Shown here one piece after another: positions 45,673 through 60,212 of a stretch of 64,000 bases of DNA. A program made the position numbers and the translations under genes. The stretch is taken from NCBI RefSeq assembly GCF_000422825.1, contig NZ_AUGU01000017.1, positions 124,001 through 188,000 on the forward strand. The letters are read 5' to 3'. How positions within the stretch are numbered: the first letter of the stretch is position 1; every line of letters begins with the position of its first letter. The DNA comes from Nocardioides insulae DSM 17944 (lineage in GTDB: Bacteria; Actinomycetota; Actinomycetes; Propionibacteriales; Nocardioidaceae). A model generated the notes under the pieces. It worked only from the letters and a program-made list of their open reading frames with translations, was not told the DNA's origin and made no database searches.

Positions 45673-47214
45673 TTGGACACCCCACCCCCCGCCCTCGGAT
45701 CTGACGACCTGGCCAAGGCCTGGCAGGACGTCGTCACCGATCTCCAGCCGGCGCAGAAGGCTTGGCTAAATGCCAGCGAACCGGTCACCGTACATGCGAG
45801 CACCGCCATCATCGCCGTGCCCAACGACTTCACCCGCAATCAGATCGAGGGGCGGCTCCGGCATCAGTTGGAGGAGTCCCTCACCGCCGGTTTCGGACGG
45901 CCGATGCGGATCGAGGTCATCGTCAATCCCGAGCTCGAGGTCTCCACCGACGACGACTCCGTATCCCGCACGGTCGGCGGAGCCAGCCGTGCGGATGGCT
46001 TCGGCAGTGTCAGCTCGTCCGAGCGCGCCACCGACGTCCGTTCGACGATCGATATATCGACAAAGAGGCAGATCGACGACGAGTCCGGGTACTCCTCCTC
46101 GGAACACCGGATCGCCGAGAACCCCACGTACCTGAGCCAGATCTCCCGTTCGGCTCCCGAGACCCCCAGTGCCCTCGAGACCCGGCTCAACCCCAAGTAC
46201 ACCTTCGAGACCTTCGTGATCGGCTCGTCCAACCGCTTCCCGCACGCCGCTGCGGTCGCGGTGTCCGAGGCGCCCGGCAAGGCCTACAACCCGCTGCTGG
46301 TCTACGGCGAGTCCGGCCTCGGCAAGACCCACCTGCTGCACGCGATCGGCCACTACGTGCGCAGCCTGTACGCCGGTGCCAAGGTCCGCTACGTCAGCTC
46401 GGAAGAGTTCACCAACGAGTTCATCAACGCGATCCGCGACGACCGCCAGGATCGCTTCAAGCGGCGCTACCGAGACGTCGACGTACTCCTGATCGACGAC
46501 ATCCAGTTCCTGGAGGGGAAGACCCAGACGCAGGAGGAGTTCTTCCACACGTTCAACACCCTCCACAACGCCAACAAGCAGATCGTGCTCACCTCCGACC
46601 GCGCCCCCAAGCGGCTCGAGGCGCTCGAGGACCGGTTGCGCAACCGGTTCGAATGGGGCCTGATCACCGATGTACAGCCGCCCGACGTCGAGACCCGGAT
46701 CGCGATCCTGCGCAAGAAGGCGGCGATGGACCGGCTCACCGCACCGCCGGACGTGCTGGAGTTCATCGCCACCAAGATCCAGACCAACATCCGCGAGCTC
46801 GAGGGCGCGCTGATCCGGGTGACGGCCTTCGCCAACCTCAACAAGCAGGAGGTCGACCTCACCCTCGCGGAGATCGTCCTGAAGGACCTGATCCCCGAGG
46901 GCGGTGAGCCGGAGATCACAGCGGGCCTGATCATCGCCCAGACTGCGGCGTACTTCGGGCTGACCATCGAGGAGCTCACCGGGCCCTCCCGCGGCCGGCA
47001 CCTGGTGATGGCCCGGCAGATCGCGATGTACCTGTGCCGTGAGCTCACCGAGCTGTCGCTGCCCAAGATCGGAGCGCAGTTCGGCAACCGCGACCACACG
47101 ACGGTGATGTACGCCGAGCGCAAGATCAACCAACTGCTCGCCGAGCGTCGCGCCGTCTTCAATCAGGTCAGCGAGCTCACCAACCGGGTCAAGCTCCAGG
47201 CTCGCCAGGGCTGA
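45673..47214 (+). CDS. dnaA: Chromosomal replication initiator DnaA
   Basis: The 513-aa AAA+ initiator. Domain I: '[28 protein letters not shown]'; domain III: Walker A '[20 protein letters not shown]', Walker B '[12 protein letters not shown]'; domain IV: '[23 protein letters not shown]' and '[20 protein letters not shown]' for box binding. A ~100-aa disordered domain II lies between I and III. TTG at 45673 is preferred because DnaA boxes and leader-like DNA precede it; an in-frame ATG exists at 45511, which would add 54 residues. Confidence 0.95.
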   Translation: MDTPPPALGSDDLAKAWQDVVTDLQPAQKAWLNASEPVTVHASTAIIAVPNDFTRNQIEGRLRHQLEESLTAGFGRPMRIEVIVNPELEVSTDDDSVSRTVGGASRADGFGSVSSSERATDVRSTIDISTKRQIDDESGYSSSEHRIAENPTYLSQISRSAPETPSALETRLNPKYTFETFVIGSSNRFPHAAAVAVSEAPGKAYNPLLVYGESGLGKTHLLHAIGHYVRSLYAGAKVRYVSSEEFTNEFINAIRDDRQDRFKRRYRDVDVLLIDDIQFLEGKTQTQEEFFHTFNTLHNANKQIVLTSDRAPKRLEALEDRLRNRFEWGLITDVQPPDVETRIAILRKKAAMDRLTAPPDVLEFIATKIQTNIRELEGALIRVTAFANLNKQEVDLTLAEIVLKDLIPEGGEPEITAGLIIAQTAAYFGLTIEELTGPSRGRHLVMARQIAMYLCRELTELSLPKIGAQFGNRDHTTVMYAERKINQLLAERRAVFNQVSELTNRVKLQARQG

Positions 47215-47655
47215 CACCCACCACGCCATCGAGCAGGCCCAGGCGCACGTGGAGTCGGGGAACTTGTGCTTCCACTGTTGTGGAGAACTCCGGGCGACGC
47301 CTACGAATTACATGGTGAGGATCTGTGGACAACCCGCTGATCCGCGAGCGACGAGATCTCCTGCCCCACAACCTCGTACCGCGGAATCACATCTCCGTGC
47401 ACAGGGGGTGTGAACGCTGAAATCCGGTCTGACCTGCAGAAACGGGACTTCTCCACAGTTTCCACCGACCCTCCTATATCTACGGAACTACAACCATGCC
47501 GGTGACTCGTGGAACTTCTCCCGGCCCTCGACCTGGGGACGAACCACATGTTCTGCGGCAGGATCCCGGGCGCCCTCGTGCCGGCTGGGCGTCCATGGCA
47601 GGATTCAAGTCCCACAGGTGTGCCCTGTTCCCGCTGCCGAGAAGGACAAGTCATC
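47215..47655. other. oriC: Origin of replication (oriC), dnaA-dnaN intergenic
   Basis: A 441-bp non-coding interval between dnaA and dnaN, the usual oriC position in actinobacteria. It has DnaA boxes TTCTCCACA (47279-47287, -), TTGTCCACA (47324-47332, -) and TTCTCCACA (47449-47457, +), weaker ones, and locally A/T-rich tracts (47300-47312, and 47475-47495 with CTATATCTAC). Function inferred from position and boxes. Confidence 0.9.
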
Positions 47656-48801
47656 GTGAAGTTCCGCGTCGACCGCGACCTGTTCGCGGATGCCGTCGCC
47701 TGGGCTGCCCGCAGCCTCCCGGTCCGGCCCAGCACCCCCGTGCTCTCCGGCCTCCTCATCGAGGCGAGTGACGAGGGACTGGTCCTGTCGACGTTCGACT
47801 ACGAGACCTCGGCGCGGGCCACACTCCCCCGGGCCACGGTCAGCGACGAGGGCACCGCACTGGTCAGCGGGCGACTGCTCGCCGACATCTGCCGCAGCCT
47901 TCCGCCCAAGGACGTCGAGATGGTGATCGACGGCGCCCGGGTCAGCCTCACCTGCGGTTCGGCGCGGTTCAGCCTGCAGACGATGCCGGTCGAGGACTAC
48001 CCGACCCTGCCGGAGATGCCCACCGCCACCGGCACCGTGTCCAGCGAGGACTTCGCACACGCGGTCTCCCAGTCGGTCACCGCCGCCGGCCGCGACGACA
48101 TGCTCCCCGTGCTCACCGGTGTGCGCGTGGAGATCGACGGTCCCACCATCTCGCTGCTGGCCACCGACCGGTTCCGGCTCTCCTTGCGCGAGCTCGAGTG
48201 GCAGCCCAACAGCCCCGATGAGTCCCTTGCGGCCCTGGTGCCGGCCAAGGTGCTCAGCGACACCGCGAAGTCCCTCACCAGCGGCAGCGACGTCAAGATC
48301 GCCCTCTCCGCCGGGGGCGCGGGCGAAGGCATCATCGGATTCGAGGGCGAGGTCGACGGCGGCGTACGTCGCACCACCACCCGCCTGCTCGACGGTGAGT
48401 TCCCCAAGGTCCGCAGCCTGTTCCCCAACGAGCACCTGACCGTCGCCCGCGTCGATCGCAAGGAACTGATCGAGTCGGTCAAGCGGGTCTCGCTGGTCGC
48501 CGAACGCAACACCGCGGTCCAGCTCGCCTTCCAGGACGGCCAGCTCGTGCTGGACGCCGGCTCCGGTGACGAGGGTGCCCAGGCGACGGAGGGGCTGGAG
48601 GCCGCGATCGAGGGTGATGAACTCACCACGGGCTTCAACCCCCAGTTCCTGCTGGACGGACTGGGCGCGATCGCCCAGGCGAAGGTCGACCTGTCCTTCA
48701 CCCAGCCGACCAAGCCGGTCGTGATCAGCGGTGTCGTCGAACCCGGCGAGGACGAGCCGGGGTTCCGCTACCTGCTGATGCCTCGCCGGCTGCTCTCCTG
48801 A
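47656..48801 (+). CDS. dnaN: DNA polymerase III sliding clamp (beta)
   Basis: A 381-aa ring-forming clamp with three repeats: 'KFRVDRDLFADAVAWAARSLPVRPSTPVLSGLL', 'VLTGVRVEIDGPTISLLATDRFRLS' and 'GFNPQFLLDGLGAIAQAKVDLSF... VVISGV...FRYLLMPRRL'. GTG at 47656 gives the standard MKFRVDRDLF start with AAGGA upstream; the frame runs back to 47509 through oriC without sense. Confidence 0.98.
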   Translation: MKFRVDRDLFADAVAWAARSLPVRPSTPVLSGLLIEASDEGLVLSTFDYETSARATLPRATVSDEGTALVSGRLLADICRSLPPKDVEMVIDGARVSLTCGSARFSLQTMPVEDYPTLPEMPTATGTVSSEDFAHAVSQSVTAAGRDDMLPVLTGVRVEIDGPTISLLATDRFRLSLRELEWQPNSPDESLAALVPAKVLSDTAKSLTSGSDVKIALSAGGAGEGIIGFEGEVDGGVRRTTTRLLDGEFPKVRSLFPNEHLTVARVDRKELIESVKRVSLVAERNTAVQLAFQDGQLVLDAGSGDEGAQATEGLEAAIEGDELTTGFNPQFLLDGLGAIAQAKVDLSFTQPTKPVVISGVVEPGEDEPGFRYLLMPRRLLS

Positions 48802-48858
48802 TTCTTCGGCACCGTGGTCGCTACACGCACGGACGACACCCTCATGGGAGGAACCTCG

Positions 48859-49740
48859 ATGGACATCGGACTGGTCGGGCTCGGCAAGATGGGCGGGAAC
48901 ATGCGTGCCCGGCTGCGTAACGCCGGGCACACCGTCGTCGGCTACGACCGCGATCCGGCGCTTTCCGACGCCCAGGACCTCGCGGACATGGTGGCGCAGC
49001 TGCCCGCCCCTAAGGCGGTGTGGGTGATGGTCCCCGCGGGCGAGCCGACCCGGGCCACCATTCGGGAGCTCGCCGGGCTGCTCGGTGAGGGCGACCTGGT
49101 CATCGACGGAGGCAACAGCAAGTACACCGACGCGGCCGTCCACGCCGAGCTCCTCGCCGAGCGTGGCATCGGGTTCCTGGACTGTGGTGTCTCCGGTGGG
49201 GTGTGGGGCCTGGAGAACGGCTACGCCCTGATGTACGGCGGAGCGGCGGCCGATGTCGCCAAGGCCACCCCGATCTTCGACGCGCTCAAGCCCACCGGCA
49301 CCGAGGACGGCTCGGTCCACTGCGGCACCACCCCGGGAGCCGGCCACTTCGCGAAGATGGTCCACAACGGCATCGAGTACGCCATGATGCAGTCCTACGC
49401 CGAGGGCTGGGAACTGCTCGAGAAGGCCGACATCGTCGAGAACGTGCCGGAGATCTTCGCCTCCTGGCGCACCGGCACCGTGGTGCGTTCCTGGCTGCTG
49501 GACCTGCTGGTGGAGCAGTTGCGCGCCGACGTACATCTCGACCAGATCCGCGGCTACGCCGAGGACTCCGGCGAGGGGCGCTGGACGGTCGAGGCCGCGA
49601 TCGAGCACGCCGTTCCGATGCCTGCGATCTCGGCCGCGCTCTTCCAGCGGTTCGTCTCCCGCCAGGACGACGACGTCGCGATGAAGGCGATCGCCGCGAT
49701 GCGCAACGGATTCGGCGGTCACATGGTCCGGAAGGACTGA
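48859..49740 (+). CDS. gnd: 6-phosphogluconate dehydrogenase, decarboxylating (short form)
   Basis: A 293-aa dehydrogenase of the oxidative pentose-phosphate pathway. Rossmann 'DIGLVGLGKMGGNMRARLRNAGH', 'GVSGGVWGLENGYALMYGG' and 'GAGHFAKMVHNGIEYAMMQSYAEGW' are family motifs. The ~300-aa length is the short (GndA/YqeC) type often NAD-linked. ATG at 48859 has GGAGG 7 nt upstream. Its place between dnaN and recF is conserved in actinobacteria. Confidence 0.95.
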   Translation: MDIGLVGLGKMGGNMRARLRNAGHTVVGYDRDPALSDAQDLADMVAQLPAPKAVWVMVPAGEPTRATIRELAGLLGEGDLVIDGGNSKYTDAAVHAELLAERGIGFLDCGVSGGVWGLENGYALMYGGAAADVAKATPIFDALKPTGTEDGSVHCGTTPGAGHFAKMVHNGIEYAMMQSYAEGWELLEKADIVENVPEIFASWRTGTVVRSWLLDLLVEQLRADVHLDQIRGYAEDSGEGRWTVEAAIEHAVPMPAISAALFQRFVSRQDDDVAMKAIAAMRNGFGGHMVRKD

Positions 49741-49851
49741 CCGACTCCACGTCGGGCTCTCCGGCCGCCGGGGCCGTGCGGGGAGCGCAGGACGCGGCAC
49801 CACGTCCCCGAGCCGGTCGGGACACCTCGACAGACTCGGCGGACGTCGAGC

Positions 49852-49875
49852 GTCGCCGGGTGGGGTCCCGGCGAC
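49852..49875. terminator. Bidirectional hairpin between gnd and the TM2 protein gene
   Basis: GTCGCCGGG (49852-49860) pairs with CCCGGCGAC (49867-49875), loop TGGGGT, between convergent gene ends. Confidence 0.65.
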
Positions 49876-49883
49876 AAGGGTGC

Positions 49884-50465
49884 TCAGGCGAGCGGGCGCC
49901 CCTGGGCGTCGGGGAGCTTGCGCATGGCGATCAGGATCAGGTCGATGAGGGTCCAGATCCCGAGCCCGCCGCAGGTGATCAGCTTGAGGACGCCGAGACC
50001 GACGTAACCGAGCATGAACCGGTCGACGCCGAAGCCTCCGAGGAACAGCGAGATCAGCAGGGTGATCAGCCACTCCGACTTGGAGAAGACGCCGGGCACC
50101 TGCGAGGCGGGGAACCACTGCGACCCGCCGCTGCTGACGGGTGTGTCGCCCTTGATCCGCCCGACCCGGGCCAGTTGCTGGAGCCCGGCGTAGTCGACGG
50201 GGCCCTGGGTCTGCCCCATCACCGAGATGTAGAAGGGCCCGCCGGGGGGCTGCTGGGCTGCGTACTGCTGGCCCCCTGGTGGCCCGGCCGGCGGCTGCTG
50301 GCCGTAGGGCTGCCCGTACGGCTGGCCATAGGGCTGCTGCTGGCCGTAGGCCTGTTGCCCGTAGGGGGACTGGCCGTACGGCGACTGGCCCTCGGGAGAC
50401 TGGCCGGACCCCTCGGGCTGGGCGCCCTGACCGAACGGGTCGTCGGAGGAAGGTGGTTGAGTCAT
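49884..50465 (-). CDS. GYF_2/TM2 domain membrane protein
   Basis: A 193-aa protein: a Gln/Pro/Tyr/Gly-rich disordered N-terminus (~75 aa, repeating YGQ/PYGQ), a GYF_2-like beta domain ('[34 protein letters not shown]...QWFPASQVP') and a C-terminal TM2 domain with two membrane helices ('[46 protein letters not shown]'). GYF_2 domains are thought to bind proline-rich peptides. Located on the opposite strand between gnd and recF, an unusual insertion. Function unknown. Confidence 0.88.
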   Translation of the reverse strand: MTQPPSSDDPFGQGAQPEGSGQSPEGQSPYGQSPYGQQAYGQQQPYGQPYGQPYGQQPPAGPPGGQQYAAQQPPGGPFYISVMGQTQGPVDYAGLQQLARVGRIKGDTPVSSGGSQWFPASQVPGVFSKSEWLITLLISLFLGGFGVDRFMLGYVGLGVLKLITCGGLGIWTLIDLILIAMRKLPDAQGRPLA

Positions 50466-50586
50466 GCCTGCACCCTAGGAGATGGACCGGCCCTCTAAGC
50501 TGTCCGCTCCACAGGTGAGAGTCTGGAGTCGCCACACCGGCGCTGGGCGGCGCGTCGGGGATCGGTCCACGGCAGAAAGGGACAGG

Positions 50587-51777
50587 GTGTACGTCTCCCA
50601 TCTCTCCCTGCACGACTTCAGGTCCTATGCCGCCGTCGAGGTGCCCCTCGAGGCAGGAGTGACCGCCTTCGTCGGCCGCAACGGCCAGGGCAAGACCAAC
50701 CTCGTCGAGGCGATCGACTACCTCTCCAGGCTCCAGTCCCACCGGGTTGCCACGGACGCACCGCTGATCCGGGCCGGAGCGTCCCAGGCCGTGGTGCGCG
50801 CGGCGGTGGTCCGCGATGGCCGGACCGCGGTCCTCGAAGCGGAGCTGAACGCCGGGCGGGCCAACCGCGCCCGCGTCAACCGGTCGGTCCTCCCCCGTAC
50901 CCGGGATCTGGTCGGCCTCGTCCGCACCGTCGTCTTCTCCCCCGAGGATCTGACCCTGGTCAAGGGGGACCCGTCGGACCGGCGCCGGTTCCTCGACGAC
51001 CTGCTCGTCCTGCGTACGCCGCGCCTGGCCGGCACCAGGAGCGACTACGACCGGGTGCTCAAGCAGCGCAATTCGCTGCTCAAGACCGCCGGCTTCGCCC
51101 GCGGGGGCGCCCGGGACGCAGCCCTGGCCACGCTCTCGGTGTGGGACGACCACCTGGCTCGGGTCGGCGGGGAACTCCTGGCGGCCCGACTGGCTCTGGT
51201 CGACGCCCTCCATCCCTACGTCGGGAAGGCGTATGCCACCGTGGCCCGGGGCGCCGGCCGCGACGATGCGGCCATCTCCTACCGCTGTTCCCTCGACACC
51301 GAGGACGCGACCACCCCGGAGTCGCTGGGTCAGGCCCTGCTCGCCGAGGTGGAGCGCCGACGGGGCGACGAGCTGGATCGGGGGATCTCCCTCGTCGGAC
51401 CGCATCGTGACGAGCTGGTCCTCGAGCTCGGCCATGGCGGTGCCGACCGGCTCCCCGTCAAGGGCTACGCCAGTCATGGCGAGTCCTGGTCGTTCGCGCT
51501 CGCCCTGCGGCTGGCCTCCTACGACCTGCTCCGGGCCGACGGCGATGACCCGATCCTGGTGCTCGACGACGTGTTCGCCGAGCTGGACACCGAGCGGCGT
51601 ACCCAACTGGCCGAGCTCGTCGCCGACGCGGAGCAGGTGCTGGTCACCGCGGCCGTGGCCGAGGACGTACCGGCTGCTCTGCGCGGCGCCCGGTATCGGG
51701 TCGCCGCCGGCGAGGTGACCCTGGAGCACACTGGTGTCGGGACACCCATCGCCGATCGGGAGGAGGAAGCGCCGTGA
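50587..51777 (+). CDS. recF: DNA repair/recombination protein RecF
   Basis: A 396-aa SMC-like ATPase helping RecA load at gaps. Walker A '[19 protein letters not shown]', '[14 protein letters not shown]' (signature-like) and Walker B '[12 protein letters not shown]' are present. GTG at 50587 gives [14 protein letters not shown] with a purine-rich site upstream. Its stop overlaps the dciA start (GTGA). Confidence 0.97.
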   Translation: MYVSHLSLHDFRSYAAVEVPLEAGVTAFVGRNGQGKTNLVEAIDYLSRLQSHRVATDAPLIRAGASQAVVRAAVVRDGRTAVLEAELNAGRANRARVNRSVLPRTRDLVGLVRTVVFSPEDLTLVKGDPSDRRRFLDDLLVLRTPRLAGTRSDYDRVLKQRNSLLKTAGFARGGARDAALATLSVWDDHLARVGGELLAARLALVDALHPYVGKAYATVARGAGRDDAAISYRCSLDTEDATTPESLGQALLAEVERRRGDELDRGISLVGPHRDELVLELGHGGADRLPVKGYASHGESWSFALALRLASYDLLRADGDDPILVLDDVFAELDTERRTQLAELVADAEQVLVTAAVAEDVPAALRGARYRVAAGEVTLEHTGVGTPIADREEEAP

Positions 51778-52409
51778 ACGACGACCCCCTCTTCCCCTCC
51801 CCTGCACCGGCGGAGGATCGCGACGACTCCCGGGACGGACCCGAGTCCCGGCCGGACGCCTCGGCCGGATCCGGCGTACCCGCCGATCCGGAGGAGGGCA
51901 CCGATGAGCACCGCGCCGACGGTCTGGACCTGGCCCGAGCACTGATGCACGCCACCGCCAAGACACCCGCTCCGAAGGCATCCACCCGCCGCCGCGGACC
52001 TCGGCGGGACCGCCCGACCGGCGCCCGGCTCAGCGGTGCCCACCCCGACGACCGCGATCCCCAGTTGCTCGATGCCACCCTGTCCCGGCTCGTCGACGAC
52101 CACGGCTGGGACCTCTCCCTGCGGGTGCATGGCGTCTTCGGCCGGTGGGCCGAGATCGTGGGCGCCGAGATCGCCGACCACTGCACCCCGGAGACCTTCA
52201 CCGAGGGCAGGCTCGTGGTCCGCACCGACTCCACCGCCTGGGCCACTCAGCTCACCCTGCTCGCACCCACCTTGGTACGCCGGCTCAACGAGGACCTCGG
52301 GCACGGCACCGTCACCCTGATCGAGGTGCTGGGTCCACACGGCCCGTCGTGGAAGAAGGGGCGCCGGTCGATCCGGGGCGCCCGCGGGCCGCGGGACACC
52401 TACGGCTGA
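51774..52409 (+). CDS. dciA: DciA family (DUF721) helicase loader
   Basis: A 211-aa protein with the DUF721 core in its second half ('[53 protein letters not shown]'). The first ~110 residues are disordered and polar (Pro/Asp-rich). DciA is the ancestral loader of DnaB in bacteria lacking DnaC; Rv0004 is its mycobacterial counterpart. Position after recF, overlapping by 4 bp, is conserved. Confidence 0.92.
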   Translation: MNDDPLFPSPAPAEDRDDSRDGPESRPDASAGSGVPADPEEGTDEHRADGLDLARALMHATAKTPAPKASTRRRGPRRDRPTGARLSGAHPDDRDPQLLDATLSRLVDDHGWDLSLRVHGVFGRWAEIVGAEIADHCTPETFTEGRLVVRTDSTAWATQLTLLAPTLVRRLNEDLGHGTVTLIEVLGPHGPSWKKGRRSIRGARGPRDTYG

Positions 52410-52437
52410 GCGGCGGCCGCTCCCCTACCCTGAACCC

Positions 52438-53487
52438 GTGGGCGAAGGCATCCTGGACCGGTTCCGCCGAGCGGCCCAGGGGTTGACCCCGGGCTACTTC
52501 GCGCTGGTGATGGCGAGCGGGATCCTCTCGGTCGGCTTCGAGCTCCAGGGGTACGCCGTCCTGTCCGGCGTCCTGCTCGCGATCTGTGCCGCGGCGTACC
52601 TGCTGCTCGGCGGGCTCACCCTCTACCGCCTGGTCGCCTACCCCTCCGCGATGGGTGCCGACTTCCACGACCCGCGGCGCGCGTTCGGCTTCTTCACGCT
52701 GATCGCCGGGACCAATGTGCTCGGCACCAGGCTGGCCGCGGCCGGTCTGCCCGAACTCACCGCCGCCCTCCTGGTGCTCTCGGGTGCCGGCTGGCTGGTG
52801 CTCGGCTACGTGATCCCGTGGACCGCGGTCCTGGGGCGGCAGGAGCGCCCGGTGGTCGCGACCGCGAACGGCACCTGGTTCATCTGGGTGGTGGCCAGCC
52901 AGTCGGTGGCGATCTCGGCGGCCAGCATCGAGCCCGTGTTCACCGGAGCGAGGCAGTGGCTGGCGCTGCTGGCGGTCACCTCGTGGTCGATCGGGGTCTT
53001 CCTGTACGCCGCGGCCGGAATCCTGGTGGCCCTACGGCTGATGCTCTACGACTTCGGCCCCGAGGAGCTCGACCCGCCGTACTGGGTGGCGATGGGTGCC
53101 GCGGCGATCACGGTGCTCTCGGCCGCCCGGATCGTGGAGATGGCCGATGCCCCGATGGTCAACGTGACCCGCGACCTGATCGCCGGGCTCGGAGTCGTGT
53201 TCTGGGCGTTCGCGACCTGGCTGATCCCGGTACTGGTGGCGGCCGGCGTGTGGCGGCACTGGGCGCGCCGGGTGCCGCTCCGCTACGAGGCGACCCTGTG
53301 GAGCATCATCTTCCCGCTCGGCATGTACGGCGTCGCCGGGCTCTACCTCGGCGAGGCCGACCAGCTCCCGATCGTGGGCCGGATCGGGCAGACCGAACTG
53401 TGGATCGCCCTGGCCGCCGGGGTGACCGTGTTCGTGGCGATGGTGCGCCATCAGGTCCGGACCGTGCTGTTGCCGAGGAACGCCTGA
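52438..53487 (+). CDS. TDT family (tellurite resistance/dicarboxylate) transporter
   Basis: A 349-aa protein with ~10 membrane helices: 'GLTPGYFALVMASGILSVGFELQGY', 'FFTLIAGTNVLGTRLAAAG', 'NGTWFIWVVASQSVAISAA' and 'LWSIIFPLGMYGVAGLYLGEAD' fit the TDT/TehA-like family of anion channels or transporters. Substrate not deducible; the tellurite label is historical and not evidence of resistance. It sits between dciA and gyrB, where most relatives have no gene. GTG start. Confidence 0.85.
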   Translation: MGEGILDRFRRAAQGLTPGYFALVMASGILSVGFELQGYAVLSGVLLAICAAAYLLLGGLTLYRLVAYPSAMGADFHDPRRAFGFFTLIAGTNVLGTRLAAAGLPELTAALLVLSGAGWLVLGYVIPWTAVLGRQERPVVATANGTWFIWVVASQSVAISAASIEPVFTGARQWLALLAVTSWSIGVFLYAAAGILVALRLMLYDFGPEELDPPYWVAMGAAAITVLSAARIVEMADAPMVNVTRDLIAGLGVVFWAFATWLIPVLVAAGVWRHWARRVPLRYEATLWSIIFPLGMYGVAGLYLGEADQLPIVGRIGQTELWIALAAGVTVFVAMVRHQVRTVLLPRNA

Positions 53488-53618
53488 GAGCCGTCCGCAC
53501 GTACCGGCCCCCGTCCGATGCCCTGCGCGGCGCTCCTGAGTGGCTTCCCATCGCGCTGTGAGGGTGATTTCTGCACAGATCGGGTGTCCAGGAGGCGCAA
53601 AGCGTGGCTCAGGGCTCG

Positions 53619-55897
<2,279 letters not shown>

Positions 55898-55948
55898 GTA
55901 TCTAGAGCACGGCTTAGACATCGATAGAAGCATTCAGAGAGAGCGATC

Positions 55949-58683
<2,735 letters not shown>

Positions 58684-58684
<1 letters not shown>

Positions 58685-59277
58685 TGACCGAACGCCCCGT
58701 GGAGCGGACCGCCCCGCGGCCCGCCGTCACCCCGGGTGCCGAGGACACGGCGGTCCGGCCGCTCACCGAGCGGATCCGGACATCCTTCGGAGCCTCCCCG
58801 GAGAAGGACACCGAGGGTGGCGCCGCCAGCCCCCCGCCCGCTGCCGACCCCGAGCCCGCGAAGCAGAAGCCGACCAAGCAGAAGCGAACCTCCCCCAGCC
58901 GGTCGCCCCGCCGTGCCCAGCTGCGTCTGACCCGGGTCGACCCCTGGTCGGTGATGAAGACCTCGTTCCTGCTCTCGATCGCGATCGGCGTCGTGACCCT
59001 GGTCTCGGTGTTCATCGTCTGGTCGGTGCTCGACGCCGCCGGCGTCTGGGCCTCGATCAACCAGACCGTCCAGGAGATCGTGGGCGGTGAGGACGCCGCC
59101 TCCTTCGACATCGAGGCCTACCTCGGCACCTCACGGGTGATGGGCTTCACCATGGTGGTCGCGGTCGTCGACGTCGTCCTGCTCACGGCGATCGGCACCC
59201 TGAGCGCGTTCCTGTACAACATGGCTGCGGCCCTGCTCGGCGGTGTCGAGGTCACCCTCACCGAGGACAACGACTGA
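58684..59277 (+). CDS. DUF3566 membrane protein
   Basis: A 197-aa protein: Pro/Lys-rich cytoplasmic N-terminus (~80 aa), then 'LRLTRVDPWSVMKTSFLLSIAIG' and two hydrophobic segments, ending 'MAAALLGGVEVTLTED'. The core motif (RVDPWSVMKTSF, and the final GGVEVTLTED) is the DUF3566 signature, found directly after gyrA across actinobacteria (Rv0007 in M. tuberculosis). Function unknown. Start overlaps the gyrA stop (TGATG). Confidence 0.93.
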
Positions 59278-59311
59278 CCCCCACTCGCGCGAGCGGGTCC
59301 GTGCCGGCGTA

Positions 59312-59335
59312 CCTCAGCCCTGATCCGGGCTGAGG
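59312..59335 (+). terminator. Hairpin after the DUF3566 gene
   Basis: CCTCAGCCC (59312-59320) pairs with GGGCTGAGG (59327-59335), loop TGATCC, 35 bp past the stop. Confidence 0.65.
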
Positions 59336-59402
59336 GCGCGGCGGCACGCTGGCCGCCGCGCAGCCCACCTCGGCGCGGGAATGTGCAGAGCAGCCCCCCG
59401 TT

Positions 59403-59431
59403 TTGGTGCCCCGGACACGGTCCGGTAATGT
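59403..59431 (+). promoter_or_regulatory. Candidate tRNA-Ile promoter
   Basis: TTGGTG (59403-59408), a 17-nt spacer and TAATGT (59426-59431) form a plausible sigma-A-type promoter ~50 bp before the tRNA. Confidence 0.5.
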
Positions 59432-59480
59432 TCCACCTCGGTCGGACCGAGACGGCTTCCACGTCGAGGTTCGTCCACCC

Positions 59481-59557
59481 GGGCCTATAGCTCAGACGGT
59501 TAGAGCGCTTCCCTGATAAGGAAGAGGTCACAGGTTCAAGTCCTGTTAGGCCCACCA
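59481..59557 (+). tRNA. tRNA-Ile (GAT anticodon)
   Basis: Acceptor GGGCCTA/TAGGCCC, anticodon stem CTTCC/GGAAG with loop CTGATAA (anticodon GAT), T-arm with GGTTCAAGTCC. Discriminator A at 59554 and encoded CCA at 59555-59557. This is the ileT position after gyrA. Confidence 0.97.
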
Positions 59558-59562
59558 CCGGT

Positions 59563-59590
59563 AAAGCCCCGCTCCTCAGGCGGGGGCTTT
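59563..59590 (+). terminator. Terminator after tRNA-Ile
   Basis: AAAGCCCC (59563-59570) pairs with GGGGCTTT (59583-59590) and runs into TTTG, 6 nt beyond the CCA end. Confidence 0.75.
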
Positions 59591-59618
59591 GTCGTTCGCT
59601 GGCGCCGGCAGGGGTCGG

Positions 59619-60089
59619 TCAGCGGCGGCGCAGGGCGGTCGCCCAGACATCGCCCCACTCGTCCACCTCGGGCCGCACCCGTTGCGCCGAGACGGCGAAC
59701 ACGCGGAAGAGCCAGATGGCCAACCACAGTCCGCCGGTCAACACCGACAGGACGGCGTGGAGGCCGTGATGGATCGGGGTCGGATAGGCGAGCACGGTCC
59801 CGTGCGGGCCCTCGAACACCACTCGAGCACGGTTGTCGACGACCTGGTCCTCGACGGCCAAGGTGAGCAGGTGCTTGCATTGGCCGGGAGTGGGGCGCAG
59901 GACCTGCCCGCCCTCCCGTGTCCGCATCAGGCCGGGATCCTTGAGGCGCTCCGGATCGGCGGAGTACGCCGCGGTGACCCACTTCCGGCCGTTCCATCGA
60001 CGCCACTGATCGCCGTCCCACTTCATCGCACCCTTCTCGGGTCGATCGGTGGACCTATCCCAGGAGGAAGGCAGCGCACGAGTGGTCAC
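59619..60089 (-). CDS. Small membrane protein with W-rich (DUF2510-like) motif
   Basis: A 156-aa protein with a Trp-rich beta motif 'MKWDGDQWRRWNGRKWVTAAY' resembling DUF2510-type modules, then a linker and one or two membrane segments ('GLHAVLSVLTGGLWLAIWLFRVF') near the C-terminus. The final ~25 residues are charged. Function unknown; GTG start at 60089. Confidence 0.7.
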   Translation of the reverse strand: MTTRALPSSWDRSTDRPEKGAMKWDGDQWRRWNGRKWVTAAYSADPERLKDPGLMRTREGGQVLRPTPGQCKHLLTLAVEDQVVDNRARVVFEGPHGTVLAYPTPIHHGLHAVLSVLTGGLWLAIWLFRVFAVSAQRVRPEVDEWGDVWATALRRR

Positions 60090-60147
60090 GCTCTGAGTCT
60101 GGCCGGTCCGGGGCGGTACGCATCACCTTCTCTGGGTTCTGACGGAA

Positions 60148-60175
60148 CGGGCCCCGACGCGCACGTCGGGGCCCG
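60148..60175. terminator. 12-bp hairpin downstream of the first M14 gene
   Basis: CGGGCCCCGACG (60148-60159) pairs with CGTCGGGGCCCG (60164-60175), loop CGCA, 38 bp beyond the M14 stop. Confidence 0.75.
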
Positions 60176-60212
60176 CTCGAAGGGTTGGCTTCACCGACCC
60201 GAGGGGGCGTCG

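Noticed and set aside
47605..51981. Very long - strand open frame (1458 codons) across dnaN, gnd and recF
   Set aside because: It is antisense to three well-supported genes and its translation has no domain.
52438..53487. TDT transporter as a tellurite-resistance determinant
   Set aside because: The family name is historical; no other tellurite genes are present.
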